Shown: positions 49,207 to 61,280, counted from the stretch's first letter. The stretch is DNA of 64,000 bases from Fasciolopsis buskii (GCA_008360955.1 LUCM01006560.1:233573-297572), one strand, 5' to 3'. The notes: a model not told the origin generated them from the sequence alone. A program made the numbers and translations.

Positions 49207-50563
49207 GAAGAACTTGTGGGCTGAATTTTGTCCAGCTAATGAGAAAGTCACTTGGAATGGCAAAAACCTCAATAGACAGATTCGAGAATTTTAACGTGAT
49301 CGGATACATCGTCGAGGTTGCGTCTGTATGTGCGTATGTGTGTGTGCGTTTGTGCATGCATGTGTCTGTGAGTGTAGACGTGCGGTGAATCCAAAGGTAG
49401 AGTAAAAACAAAGTAGAAGGAAAGTAGTGAGCCTTCAATACATGCGGTTAACAAATTCTAGTATGACCTATCATGAAGACACTCTCAGACACTAACACAT
49501 GACCTTACGATGAATGAATGACAAAAGAATCAGAGGAGAGCCATACAAAACACTAGTTAACGGCACCAGGTTGTACATACGTCAATCAAATGAGGGAGAT
49601 AGAGTGAAAGAGAAAGAATTTGTTTCCGAATTCACAGCAATGACTTGGACTCCGCAGGAGATAGGGAGAACACCACTCACGAACCGTTACACACGAGCAG
49701 TAAATTGAGTTGATACCGAAAGCACTATTGCTCTATTTTCCACCTCTCACAGGTGAAATCGGTCCGTACTAATTGAATGTGTTGTCAATAGGATTGCCGA
49801 GAAAAATCGTATTGATCACGTCCAACGGAATGCATTTCATAAAGTCAGCTCCACGTAGGCAAGTTAGCCATCTACGGTGAAACAAGTATATCAAGATCCC
49901 AAGGGACTCAAAAAGACCGAAGACATATCCTAACCGAGTCACGAATGCTTAACGAGCTGAATAGGCTTTTGTGATTATTCTGTTGACCTGGTCGTGAGGT
50001 CTCAGATCAGGACAACACGGTCGTAAATTTGCATGTTATCATTCTTGTATTTTTGCTCATATTAGAAAACAAATTACACGGATTATTAGCAATAAAAGTC
50101 AGGAACTTTTACTTTTTGTCGAAGTCCTTTCTGGGCTAGAAGGTTTTGATCGTTTATGAAACAAATTGAACCTTACAGTTATAGAACGAAATATCAAACA
50201 GACAACGGTTGGTTCATGAATCCCCATTTCTACTTTCACATCAGAATCTATTTTCAGAGCATGGGTTCAAAAGTACTATGAAGAATCTACGTGCAGGTCA
50301 GGTGATACCGTGTGATATAGTTTCGTTGTCGCTTGACACTACAACCGGCAAATCAGAACTGTGGTAACTGATGAAATTATATCGATTGTTATTGAATCAA
50401 AAGAATACCTCCAATGATGTATTCACCTAACTATTATTTAACGAGTAGCTTGTAAATAAATCTCAAGGTGGTTTTTTGCTTTCGACATTTTCTTACTCCA
50501 GAGTGGTGTCATACTGCAGTAAGCAACCCGTAGGCCACCATAATGGATTCGATCATGTAAAAG
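47875..50563. other. No recognised gene; TA repeat and possible LINE trace
   Basis: A TA microsatellite is at 49174-49202 and an imperfect TG tract at about 49325-49375. A 145-codon minus frame at 47894-48331 (aromatic-rich) has no motif I recognise. Around 49780-49860 the plus strand reads ECVVNRIAEKNRI, faintly like the start of a LINE RT domain; this is too weak to call. Confidence 0.42.
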
Positions 50564-51054
50564 GTGATGCTGGCTGATGAAGTCACTGAGGTTCGGCTCA
50601 CACCAGGCTTTCCTTTTGTGCTATCCATTTCCGAATGCGTAACAAGTGGATTTCATCAAAGTGCACAGTTCCGTGTAGATATTACAAATGTGACATTCAC
50701 TCACAAAAAAGCGTGCTTGTTAAAATACCAGCACGTGTTCATAATTCAAGTCGGAGCTGCTAAATTCGTGTTTCAGTATCTAAGCAGTTTGGGTCAGCCA
50801 ACGAACCCCGTATTAGACCAACCAAACATGCAACCTGACCCAAAAGTGGTCGGTGGTTGCATCGAAGGTTTGGGAATCCAACTGCGTTTTACGCTGATCC
50901 TGGAAGACAATCTTCGTATTTAATTATGAGGCTATCACTTAGCCAACCGGATTCGGGGAATTTCAGCGACTCACCGTGGAGAGTCCCGGTCTTTGGTCGG
51001 AGAGCCGAGAGTGAAAGTTCAGCAAACTACCACGGTCAACTCTTGGAAGGTTGA
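50564..51054 (+). other. Two overlapping open frames, unknown
   Basis: Frame one (50564-50923) gives 119 residues ending in a stop, and could start after CACCAG at 50605. Frame two (to 51054) overlaps its end and reads FGNPTAFYADPGRQ and on through a Ser-rich stretch. Both have protein-like composition, and a frameshift or an intron could join them, but no domain is recognised. It may be an exon, an old pseudogene or chance. Confidence 0.2.
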
Positions 51055-51199
51055 CTGTCCGGTGTACGATAGCAACGGATAAAAGTGAATAAAGCCCAAT
51101 ATGTTAGAAATACCTTCCCCAAAATCAACACTTATTGATGGGCAACGAGAATACGTCCTGGAATCCATTACTGGGATGGAATAGGAGGCCAATATTTAC

Positions 51200-51229
51200 N
51201 NNNNNNNNNNNNNNNNNNNNNNNNNNNNN
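51200..51229. other. Assembly gap, 30 N
   Basis: A short unresolved run. A possible open frame continues on its right side to 51534 without a motif. Confidence 1.
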
Positions 51230-52397
51230 CTGTTCCTCACGAATCCGAAGGAGAGCATGGTATGGTCGATGAAAATCTGTCTAGTGTCCATCAATTCCAG
51301 GACGTTACCAGAGTTGGAAACACTTATAGACAATTCCTCTCCAGGTATCGCAAAGCAGTACATGCATCTGCAAAGGGAAGTGCGATTGTTTTATTCAAAT
51401 CCAGAAGACGACTGCTTTGCTCCATGAGATGTCTCGATTCGAGTGACGTCACCTATTTTTGTGTCAGCGGATTTCGTGTAGTTGGCAGAAAACACAGTGA
51501 GGTGACTTGGTTAATGAACGGTCGAAAAAGCTGAACTGAACCTTACGACGGTGCGCAGTAGACATTTCAACCATAGTGACTTCAGATAATCAAGCGTATT
51601 CAACGTTGATTTGCACCATATTCGGAAGATGAACGACACCCGAGACGATCTTTTAGTTGATGAGACCTTGGCAAAATCCAGTTAAATGTTTTTCGTCCTA
51701 ATTCAACAAATAGGTGGTTAATAATGTAAGAAAGGTTGTCATGGTGCTGCTTGCATATTCGCTATTCTGAACTGTGGGTACTCAACGACCAGAAGCGTGT
51801 GCGTTCAGCAATTTTGAGTGGTTTAGAGTTATTTCACCGATGGTATTTCGTCTTAGTTAATGTCAATGCAGACGCCTTATACGTAGTCTTCCCACCCCCC
51901 TCGAGATTAGCGGCTGTCCCGATCTTCTTGTCTTCTATTGCTTATCCCGTTGCGGGAGTCAATACAGTAACTGATTGTAATTCGAATACGTGCATCATTG
52001 TAATCGGTCAGTTTGTGATGGATTTTCACAATTTATTATTAATACAGCTAACTGTTCTATTGTTCCAGAGTAATGTAATGGATAATTGCTCTACTATCCG
52101 AGGATAATTACTTTCGCTGGAGAAGGCGGTGCATCCCGCTATGGGAAAAATATGTGCCGTTTATGTTTTATAAACCAGTAAATCGTTACAGGTAAGTGCA
52201 GCCGCCGTAGTTAATCAGTCATGAGCTATCTGACAAAAGAGTTAAAAGAGCAGAACTGGATAAACTACATTTAACGAATTGCGAGGTACCAACCAGAACA
52301 CGGCATCTTGGCCCTGAATGGAAAGTCGATCGGTGAGAGGTGTTTCAGTGGTCTTGCGCCAACTAGGCTTGTCCTGGAGATGCGCCATTACTTCATT

Positions 52398-52655
52398 CTA
52401 GCACTTTCATATCTGGATAAGTGAATAAGATTTCCCCGAAAGCGCATGATCGGCTCCATACTTGTCGCAGCTCGTCAGGTGTGCGTACTCGGATCCATCC
52501 TGTTCAAAATTTTCCGTATTTGTGCACTCGGAATTTGTATATCTTCCCCAAATCCAATTTTTTCGTCAAAAGTAAGCATGGAAGCTTTTTCTTTCTAGAG
52601 TCTACAGAAGAAGTACAACTGTGGTTCATTCATTATTCATTGTCATTTGGGCTAA
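52398..52655 (+). mobile_element. Hammerhead-bearing element, decayed copy without right end
   Basis: It aligns along most of its length with 63674-63920. Shared landmarks are ATCTGGAT.AGTGAA near the left end, GTCAGGTGTGC at about 52474-52484, a CACTCGGAATT block (about 52528-52538) and CATGGAAGCTTTT (52578-52590). Similarity stops at about 52655, where the other copy enters its right terminal repeat, so this copy has lost that end. The hammerhead region on its minus strand (52484-52442) is damaged. Confidence 0.8.
52442..52484 (-). ncRNA. Degenerate type-I hammerhead ribozyme
   Basis: On the minus strand, GCACAC is followed by an intact catalytic box CUGACGA and a stem II of GCU/AGC. The second catalytic box is broken: where the 63.7-kb copy has GAAACCGGUC, this copy has GAUC, a 6-base loss that removes the AA of GAAA and the stem III bases. 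Stem I is also mismatched (AUGCGC against GCACAC). It should not cleave. Confidence 0.6.
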
Positions 52656-52910
52656 AGCAACCTGGGAAACGAGGACAGAATGCCGCCAGAATAGATATTA
52701 ATTGTAAGTAATATCTGAATGAGATTTACCAGTTTGAAAGTAAAGCATGAATAGAATGCAAAAAACGGCATCTGTCACGAATTTCCAAATCAGTCTGCTT
52801 GCGTGAGCATTGGACACGAAAATTTACCTCTCTTTGATGGATAGTCTGCAGAGCTTAAGGCCTAATTATGTTTTTGTTCGTTTGCATAACACCTTGGTTT
52901 TCTGCCATAG

Positions 52911-53044
52911 ATCAGACCTGGAGCACTTTGGTCAACAGTGCACTCAACAGTAGAGATGGGACCGCATGCGCGGGAACCTCTCCGAAACCCTTCTGTAAAG
53001 CCTTCGAAGGGGCTGACTACGGCTTGATTCCTGCCACTTATTAA
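52911..53044 (+). CDS. Candidate terminal host exon
   Basis: A strong acceptor (a T-rich tract ending TTTTCTGCCATAG) precedes 52911. The frame entered in phase needing one upstream base runs 44 codons to TAA at 53042-53044. The peptide is soluble and protein-like, for example TWSTLVNSALNSRDGTACAG, ending ADYGLIPATY. An upstream piece at 52600-52705 has a matching phase and a GTAAGT donor, but it overlaps the hammerhead-element copy, so I do not join them. No domain is recognised. Confidence 0.28.
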
Positions 53045-55259
53045 CAGGTACTATCAGAAGATCTGACTTGTGGGGAATTATCAGCGGGGCTGTTTTCCAT
53101 CATTTTCTTGTCAACATCAATGGTTTATATTTGTGCGGACAAGAAAACCGACATTGGTTGCCTAGACCAAATTCTGTTACCGTAACCCAATATGTCCGGG
53201 CGGAAATGGAGTCTAGAGGTTACGGTATTGGGTTTTGGGTTTCTCTGCATTTATTACCTCCCAAATTATTTCGGAATTAAGTCAGAACTATTCAGAACTG
53301 CTTTCTAATTGGCCTATTCAGATCACTTTCTCCCCATTATTCCTTTGCAACTTGGCTCATCTTCAATGGACATTTTTGCACAGGCGTGGTGTAAGGGTCG
53401 CCGATTACCCCTTGCATTGGTCTGAAATCCGCGAGCCGACGTGTGCCTGCCAGATCTTGGAAAAGAGAAATGTGTTCTTATCCGATTCCAAATATTTCTA
53501 GACATAAATCAGAATAGTTTTGTCATAATTCTGAACTAGACCAGCAAGGGGTAGCAGTCACAGGGAGCGATTTAATGCTAAAATCAGTCAGCACTCAGAC
53601 GCGTCGTCGACTACGGCTTACGAAAGCTGGCGAGTCAAATATAGGGAATTCACGAATTCAGAGAGTTATCGACCGACTGCTTGTTAGTCGTGCACTCAAA
53701 GTGCTTAGATGATGATTAGGTCCAAATTCTCGTTACTTACTACCAGGGGTTGCTTTCAAATTCTAAAGGCAGCCACATGCGCGAATGAGCTCAATTTTTA
53801 TACTGCCCAAGTGGAGAGTAGCATTTCTCAAGTAAGAATATCAATGTCGTAGCGTCCATATGGTGTCGTCACTTTTGACCGACAAAAGTTCCATGTAGAA
53901 GCTCAACTCACGAACTAATCAGAGGGTTGTATCCTCTTTTGTATATAATATTCGTTTTCGTCACATGGGATATCATGAGGGGAGAATCCTTGGTGGGCTG
54001 CACTTGTGGTGGTAGCTACAATCAAAATCTGTATGATTTTGAAAGTTGACCTTGGTTGTAACGTAGATATGGCTGGTATCCATGACGTCCGATTTGCCGT
54101 ATCCAGTCATATTTGTCTCAAACGTTTTTAATCTTTTGTCAACCACAAAATAGCATTATTGGTAAACAAATGCACGCTGGTCACAATCTGTATTTATAGG
54201 ATTTTTTCACTAGAAAATTCCGAACTGCATAACAGATGCAGAGTTCTTCATTGTGTAGAAAAGGACAAAGTCATTCCACATGTTACTTCACTATGCTCCC
54301 ATTCAGTTCTCATTCGTGTCTGAAAATCGATTAAAAAACACTAGTGTATAGTCGGTAGTGTGTGACGAGCGTATTTCTAGACACGTCAGACACACACACA
54401 CACACACCGATAGGATGATTGTAATAAGTTCACTCTAGTCCATCATATATTAATCCGCGTAGTTAGGGTGACTATTGGGAAAACAGGTCATGCCACCAAT
54501 TATTCATGTTCCAGAAGTAATCCGGTCAACGAATCGACTTTCTCTAAGATTCTCGTCTTTCTATTGCCACAAGATGGTAGCCTCCTCTCGTGGATGTTGC
54601 TGTTTCATCAAATGTGGAAAGCCCATGAATGAAAGTACCACCTGTCACAAATCAATTTTTTTCGGGTCGTATGCAACAACAACGGTAACCACAGGGAAAT
54701 ATGGGGATCATGTGACCAGAAGAAAAACAATATTTTCGCAGAGTTTCGTATTTGTTTAAACCCACTTGCGTCACAGAACGGTTTGAATGAAATCCGTGTA
54801 ATTCTGTGGCCCAGGATTGCGTAAAATCACCAATCATGACAACTGTGCTCCTGCCAGGATTGAGGAGATCAATGTCATTGCCGAAGACATGACATTTCCC
54901 AGGATGATTTTTTTGTCTTAGATGATTCATCAATCACGTATCGGAGATATAGGGTAAATGCATATGAAATGATTGCAGGGATGTTGATAAAGTGAATAGC
55001 TGTGTTCGAGATCAAGTATATGTGGTAAAGTAATAACGCTAATCAGGGTTTTTTATTCAAATGACCCACTCTGATCAATCACTGGTTTGTCATTTCGATT
55101 GAAAAGTTGTCTGCACAATCCGGTCATAGGTTTGAATTTCATTTCGAGGCAACAGAAATCAGTAAAATTGCTGTCACTGATGCTCTGTCGAGGATGCTCG
55201 CTGTCGAGTGTTTTCTTTTTCGGTCTAGTGTTTGTCTGACTATGCGAAAATCGGAATTC
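53045..55259. other. No recognised gene; AC repeat
   Basis: An AC microsatellite lies at 54388-54407. Open frames such as 53068-53280, 53235-53501 and 54475-54759 show no motif. Confidence 0.48.
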
Positions 55260-55610
55260 AGTGGATATAGATTTGAACCTGAACTACTCACAACAAGGTA
55301 CATCTTGTTCAGAAAATCTAGATACAGATAGAAATGGTCTTACGAACTCTTGTGAATCCTTAATTGTAAGGCTATTTTGTATCTTGCACCTGTTAAGGTT
55401 ACGAAGTTACACGATCCCCATTTCTCTACCTTTGCAGCGCTTTACCAACCAGAAGTGAACCAATCATACAGAATTCCGGGACAAAGTGTGCATTCGGGAA
55501 AAAATTCCCCCTATTTCCAGGAGTCTCTTTCTAGTAGGGGTTCACAAACACTTGATGCAGAAATGAAAAAGTACTCAAAACAACCCCTACTAGTATTAAA
55601 AACCGAATAA
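55260..55610 (+). CDS. Candidate last two exons of a host gene
   Basis: Exon one would run from an acceptor (GAATTCAG) near 55260 to 55351, then an 86-bp intron (55352-55437) with GTGAAT at its start and a pyrimidine-rich end CTCTACCTTTGCAG. Exon two is 55438-55610, ending in TAA. The phases agree: one base left on exon one plus two on exon two. The joined peptide is hydrophilic, rich in Asn, Ser and Gln (for example NYSQQGTSCSENLDTDRN, then QPEVNQSYRIPGQS), ending KQPLLVLKTE. A better-looking donor at 55366 would bring an early stop. A SINE starts 10 bp after the stop and carries AATAAA at 55749-55754, a possible polyadenylation signal. The protein is unknown. Confidence 0.38.
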
Positions 55611-55620
55611 CTTTGTGGCA

Positions 55621-55771
55621 GGCTGTGGTCAAGCGGACGTGAAGGTCGCGGGTTCGAACCCTCCCACAGCCGGTCAATTTCCCCACTTGGCAGCCCTCTG
55701 CTGGCCTCGGCACCCTTCCGGAAGAGTGATGCACATTATAGTTTCGTTAATAAAGGAAGCAAAAGATAAAA
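55621..55771 (+). mobile_element. tRNA-derived SINE
   Basis: The head is a shortened tRNA shape. GGCTGTGG pairs with CCACAGCC, with box A TGGTCAAGCGGA and a perfect box B GGTTCGAACCC (55651-55661) between; about 20 bases present in the other copies are missing from the middle. The family body (CCACTTGGCAGCCCT, then CACCCTTCCGGAAGAGTGAT) and an AAAAGATAAAA tail follow. AATAAA is at 55749-55754. Being an abbreviated tRNA with a non-tRNA body, it is a SINE, not a tRNA gene. Confidence 0.88.
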
Positions 55772-56194
55772 CTGATTCTTCCCAACTTTATGACTTTTCT
55801 GTCTTTCAACAGCATCTGCCTACCATTAACTCGATTAGGGCTAACGTCCAGTAGCTTCGGGCATCACGCAATAGCTATGGGCTACGTTTAACACCCGCAG
55901 CTGAAAGTAGAATAAAAACAGCCTTTAGAAAGTGCACACTTCTGCCAGAAACATCATGCGTGAACTGTATGGTCCGATAACATGATTTTCCCGAGATGCG
56001 GATAGCCCAGCTTGGGTTTCAGATCACGAATGCTCCACCAGCAAACAACGTGACAGTGTCTGTGCATATGCGCAGTTGGTAGTGTTCGTTATTTGTACCT
56101 CTTTCCTTAGTTTTGATCCTGGGCAACTCGAAACTAGATGTTTGTTTTTTCCACTTAGCTTGTCAATTTGATGTTTTATTCGTGAATTTTAAGT

Positions 56195-56270
56195 CAAATC
56201 CCCACAGCCGGTCGCCTTACACCACTTCAATACCCCAGTGCAGCTGCCTCGGCCTTTCGAATAACAGTTA
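56195..56270 (+). mobile_element. Probable SINE fragment
   Basis: CCCCACAGCCGGTC followed by ACCACTT and a GCTGCCTCGGCC segment parallels the 3' half of the head and the body of the 55621 SINE. The box B and tail are missing. Confidence 0.42.
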
Positions 56271-56379
56271 ATCATTTTCAAGCATCATTTTGTCTGCTAC
56301 ATGTTTGATGTTTGATTTTGATTTTGTAATGCTATTTTAGTTGGATATGTTTAATTGGACATGATCTTTGTGAGCTTAT

Positions 56380-57450
56380 GCTTGCTCCGATGTATTCGAG
56401 AGTTCTTCCTCTAGACTTTCACATATCACTAGGCACTTCTGCTGTGGTTTGTTGCGTTCGTGCATTGCCATGCGAGTAGTGTTTTGGTGTCAAGATATGT
56501 GCAAAAACTTTGTTCACATCTGGTCTCTGCCTCGAGTCTTTTTTCCCTTGTCCGTGGGGGAACCTGATAGAAGACACTTCCAGAGGTTCCATTCTGAGCA
56601 TCTTCTTTAAGCGTATCATCTGCAGAACCGACCCACAGTTTTATCCGAATCGTTGATGGTGTACTGTTTGCCTGAGTCTGTATTATGACCTCGGTGAGAA
56701 ATCGAGATACGAATGAGCCCGTAGATACATGAGTTGCATGCATTTCTAACAATTTTCAAAATGTTTGTTTTTTCGGAGTCCTGTCCGAGTACCGGTCCTG
56801 CAACAGTTCATTGATTTATTGATCGCTGAATTAAAATCCATTGGATTAAACCGTCCGTTAACATTAACTGAAATTATTGTTTCCTCTTCCTCTTCCTTTT
56901 AGATGCCCAACAACTGTTTGAACGTTGATTACAGAATGGCTTGGTTCGCCCTCTTCTATGGTTGATTTCCAAGCAAAGAAACAATCGGTGTGAGCGGAAT
57001 ACCAACTGCGTGCACCTTCCACAATCAATTGAATTTTATCGCGTTGAAGTTCATAGCCCACATCTGCCAATACTTCCCTCTGATAGTCGTTAGCCTACTA
57101 TTTTACGTTATCAGAGTGGTATTGATTTTCTTCGCTAATTCTGTGATTGGGTCAGCATCGAATAAGTAGTACGTGTTAGCATCAACTAGTATTTGTTTTA
57201 CCTTCTCATTCGAATCCTTTTTGTCCAAAATGACCGACAGTCCTTGTTAGTCGGCCGGCAGGATGATTGCATTTCCATCATTCTTGTAGTGCTTTGTATT
57301 CCGCATTTGACAGTCACGTAGGAATTTTTCCAGCGAGTAAATGTTTGGTTGTTACAACTCAGTTCGTGGTTGCTAAAACCAACCCGAGGCTAGTAAACGA
57401 TAGTCAGCGGCATCTGCACGAGGACCTGAGGCAACTTGATGTCTCCTTGA
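56380..57450 (-). pseudogene. Penelope-like element reverse transcriptase remnant
   Basis: Read on the minus strand, 57330-57110 gives KNDGNAIILPAD, a stop, then GLSVILDKKDSNEKVKQILV and TYYLFDADPITELAKKI. This has the form of the N-terminal RT region of Penelope-like elements (an ILPADKG-like motif, then a V-LDK block and a T-Y-..DP block). After a frameshift, about 57000-56960 reads VGIPLTPIVSLLGN, corresponding to the G-PLRPIVS motif of the same family. Weaker traces go on to about 56400, where a GIY-YIG endonuclease would be expected but cannot be confirmed. Stops and frameshifts make it dead. The assignment rests on motif memory. Confidence 0.58.
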
Positions 57451-60400
57451 CGTTCCACCGGGACCTGACAGTCGATTCATCCTTCGGGAATGTTCAAATT
57501 TTTTCACCCACTGACCTATACTAATACCGAGATCTTTCGGATAGCATCCATGCCAGTATCGTAAACTGGAGAGCGGTTGAGAAGCACCCCTGTCAATTCA
57601 TCTAATTTCCAACATTTCATATTTGAACCAGTTACCGCGGGTTGGTGAGTAGAGTAACATACACTATTACATTAGGTAAACAACTTATAGCCTTAATAAC
57701 CATGATCAAGCGATTGCGTGAACACCAAATATGCCAGGTGAATTTGGTGGTAAGTTCTGAATGCCAATTAAAATGAAATTTGTTTACTTTGTATGGCTAT
57801 ATCTACGATGTGGTTGGAGATGTCACTTTGACTAGGATAAGTAATTTTCCAAGCAAAGGCTGTAGCCTCCAACTCTTTCTTGTATACTATTCTGTGACCC
57901 CGCATTTACACTGGAATTTTCCGAAAGTTGATTCCTTTTTTTCGAGTTAAGTTCAACACAGTTTTCAAGTTATTCTTTATATTCGTGTAACCCTAATCGA
58001 ATGGGAATCACTGTGGTTCCAGATGCTGGGGATGGGGTTTCCGAAGATGTATGAGATGTAGTGTGTGAATCGCGATCTCCCTTGGCTCTGATCATCTGCT
58101 GAACAGAAATTTCTGCTTTAATGGGAGAAGCATGCAATGAGTATTGGTGCAGATCACGTGGTTCAGTGTGATATAAATTCGCTGCCATTGTGAACTACGG
58201 ACGGCGGGGACTCACGAACGAGAACATCAAACATTCATCTACTGCCACTAGCTCACAGGTGTTTCGCCAGTGATGCATCTTCCCAGTTATTAATATAAAC
58301 AAGTGATGTGTAAGTAAATCCTAACTTGATTTTGAAACTCTGTAGCCTTCTTACTGCTTTCATTTACGTAGTCCTCGGTGGGGGCTATTACACTGTGTGC
58401 CGTGCGCCTGTTTCGAGTGCCAGGACTACAACAATAGTTACACATCAGTTTCACTGCCGGTATCGTGCTAACATATTTTGTTTCAAACAGTGGTATAATG
58501 AATGTACGAGGGTTTATAAAACGACATTTTACCTCAAAATTTGATTCTGATCTTGATGAGGATACCCAAGTGGCTTAGGTGACACACGACTCCTTAGGAA
58601 TAAGAGTTGCAGACACTCCACTTACATATTCTCGTCGTTCTAGTTTTAAGCCATTTAGTCTTTGTCGTGAAATCAAAACTGCACACTGTACAATCTATGA
58701 ATAAGGAATCAAAATCAGTGGTATTCAGTCTGAAGCCATAGAGTCGAAGTTAGGAAAAATGTTCAATCCCTAGTCCACAAATAACCAGCCAGGTATACGG
58801 ATCGTGCCTTACAATGTCTTTCTGTTTGGAGAACTGAATACACCGCGAAACGCCTTCCCGGAGAGATATCATTGCACCATGACAAAATTGACCCCATTCC
58901 CGTTTTACTTGGGACACAAACGTTCCAAATCCGGACTATAGGAATCTGTGCAATGCGGTAACACGGCAAAACAATTAACTCTACAATTTTGACAGCGATG
59001 GCCATTCAAACAAGTCTACCTTGGTCACGTGTATTCCAACAAACATAAAACTTCAAGGCCAGCATAGTCACAAAATTCTAACAAAATTATGATTTCGATA
59101 TTCTCCAATTCTTCACAAAATTGGACCAGCTAAAGTGTATCTGAGCTGAAGATCGGGCCAATAGGCTTGAAACATGTCCTGTGAGTCGGATAGGTGTCGA
59201 AATCACGTTCATTACCTACTTCAAAAGTTCCGAACACAGAGAGGGGGTGTCACACGGACGTTTCAGTCTTGTTTATTTGCCCTGTCGGCAGCTTGCGCGA
59301 AAATTTACTACATGCGGACAGCATCAATAAAGACGCAATAAGTGGAGATGGGAGAACCCCAAATCGATTTTCTAATTCGGCTCGACTGTTATCAGTTATG
59401 CCATGAACCAAAAAAGCAACTCCTTCTCAATAAACCATCTTAAAAAGATTTACGTTCGGAATTCACAATGTGTCCGAACTCCATAGATAGCTACTGGATG
59501 AATGAAACGAATCCATATCTACCTGTGATCGTTAAATACAACGTACCTTCATGAGAGCTCCAAACTCCTTAGCACAAGTGAATTGGGCACTCCATTTCTT
59601 AGCACACATGGAACGAAAAATGTGTCTCGCATGAACTGATTGACTTTTTGTTTACTGAGAACACTCCCACTCACATGATAATCGTAAGGAATGCTGTCGA
59701 AATAAGACAAATAATAAGATATTGTGAGGAAATTGATGATTTATGAATCCGTACCTCAACTGTCGCTGGCTGGCTGCAAGAACAGTTCCAACCCGTATTC
59801 ACAACAACAAAGTCGATCAACAAACATTAATGACATTTTGTCTCAAGATTTATCAGAACGATTTAAAAAATCTGGGAATTTTCCAAGTATTGCTGTTCGT
59901 TTCAAATGGAATTAGGTGTTTTCAACCGGACTTAGAGAATCAAACAAAAATGTTCATCCCTCCAAAGATTCCATGATGATTCGCACTCCATGGGAATGCG
60001 TGCCGTCTTGTGGATCAATAATTTTGACTGATGATTCTCACTGGTGACCTGTCTTCCCCTTAGACAACCTCTCGCCAAAAAGCCTAAGTAATCTCTGACG
60101 TGAATGATGTAATGTTAATAACACAATGTTGTTGCTAGATATAATTCGCCAACAAAGCTGTGCTGTTAACATTATGACATTCACAATAAAACACAATAGA
60201 AGGTGTGTGGATTTTTCGATCTACTCCCTACGTCGTTCTGTCCTGATATTTGCAATCTCTTCCGTGTTTGTAACATTTGACTCATTTTACGGGACTTCTG
60301 CCGTTATTCAATATTTCGGCCACAGAGAGAGAGAGAGAGAGAGTAGGCATTCCTATTTTACGCACTTCAATAGCCTATCAGATGTTCGTATCATTTGTAC

Positions 60401-60475
60401 TAATTATTTCTAAGCCGGCAAAGAGTTCCTTTGTTACGGGTCCACGTTGCCTTTCATCCTGAAACACAAACGAAC
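57451..60475. other. No recognised gene; GA repeat
   Basis: Short frames without motifs. A GA microsatellite lies at about 60321-60343. The frames at 59724-59976 are Asn/Gln-containing but without splice support. Confidence 0.48.
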
Positions 60476-60585
60476 CTGTAGCAAGCTGGATGCTATCCGC
60501 CTCGCCTTCCATTACATGATGAATAAATACCAATGTGAAATGGTGATGACCAGTCGTGTGAAACCGGGGGCAACTGACCAAAGTC
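60476..60585 (-). CDS. Candidate short host exon, minus strand
   Basis: A strong acceptor (CGCCTCTTTTTTCATAG) lies immediately above 60585, and a plausible donor (CTACAG|GTTCGT) below 60476. The frame carried through the 110 bp gives residues such as HHHFTLVFIHHVMEGEADSI. Another frame is also open for part of it. Unknown product; only the border quality supports it. Confidence 0.25.
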
Positions 60586-61097
60586 CTATGAAAAAAGAGG
60601 CGAGAAAACGACGTGACAATATTGCCAGGACTCAGTCGATTTAACTGGGGATATTGTTTTGACACTTCAGACATTCGATTTGTCAGCAAATCTTTCGATT
60701 TTTATTAAAGCCCTAGGGAATAATCCTCAGTATGAAACGGCAGCTGTTACTTCAAACGAATTCCCCACGGGAGCCAAAGAGACATGCACGGACATTAGCC
60801 ATGTGAACCGAGATGGCTGATGCCGATCATCCACAAGCAACATTTTCATCGGCCTTTCGAGTTTTTCCACTGGGACAAATAACTGGAATATTTTCTGTCG
60901 TTTAACACGTTCGAATTATCTTTTCATGCCCCGAGCTTTACAGTTTCGGGATGCTTTTAGTATCCGCAACCTGCGTGTAAATGAACGCCCATTGCGAGTG
61001 AAGCAAACCACTGGTGAATTTTTTGACCCAATGACATCACGTAATATGAATTTCGTCTACAATCGTATATATATACATTGACAGTGAACCTTTAGAA

Positions 61098-61280
61098 CCA
61101 TGGCGGAGGCCAAACGGATAACACAGTGGCGTTTGGACGTGAGGGTCGTGGGTTCGAATCCCCCATGGCCGGTCAACTTCCCAATTGGAAGCCCTTGGTT
61201 GTCCGTGGCCCCCTTCCTGAAAATTGATGTACATTGTTGTTTCATTAGTAAAGGAAGTAAAAGATAAAAGACAAAAGATG
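61098..61280 (+). mobile_element. tRNA-derived SINE, longest copy
   Basis: The head has CCATGG (61098-61103) paired with CCATGG before the body, a box-A-like GGCCAAACGGATAA, and box B GGGTTCGAATCC (61150-61161). It keeps the middle bases that the 55621 copy lacks. The body CCCTTCCTGAAAATTGATGT and TTGTTGTTTCATTAGTAAAG follow, and a tail of AAAAGATAAAAGACAAAAG. The AATAAA of the other copies reads AGTAAA here. Confidence 0.88.

Noticed and set aside
46174..50700. Similarity between a minus-strand peptide at 46174-46377 and the frame starting at 50564
   Set aside because: Only a few residues agree (SIS-C-T--FH) and the DNA shows no extended alignment; this is probably chance.
6470..51451. Five TGACGTCA octamers (6470, 16576, 31592, 37432, 51444) as a regulatory system
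   Set aside because: About one is expected by chance; five is suggestive, but only the 31592 site lies near a candidate first exon, and no shared context was found.
52600..52705. A plus-strand exon with good acceptor and GTAAGT donor, in phase with 52911-53044
   Set aside because: Its first half aligns with the hammerhead element copy at 63850-63920, so it is mostly repeat sequence and the splice signals are likely chance.
55621..55671. A genuine tRNA gene
   Set aside because: The box A and box B are present, but the anticodon arm is largely missing and a SINE body and A-rich tail follow directly.
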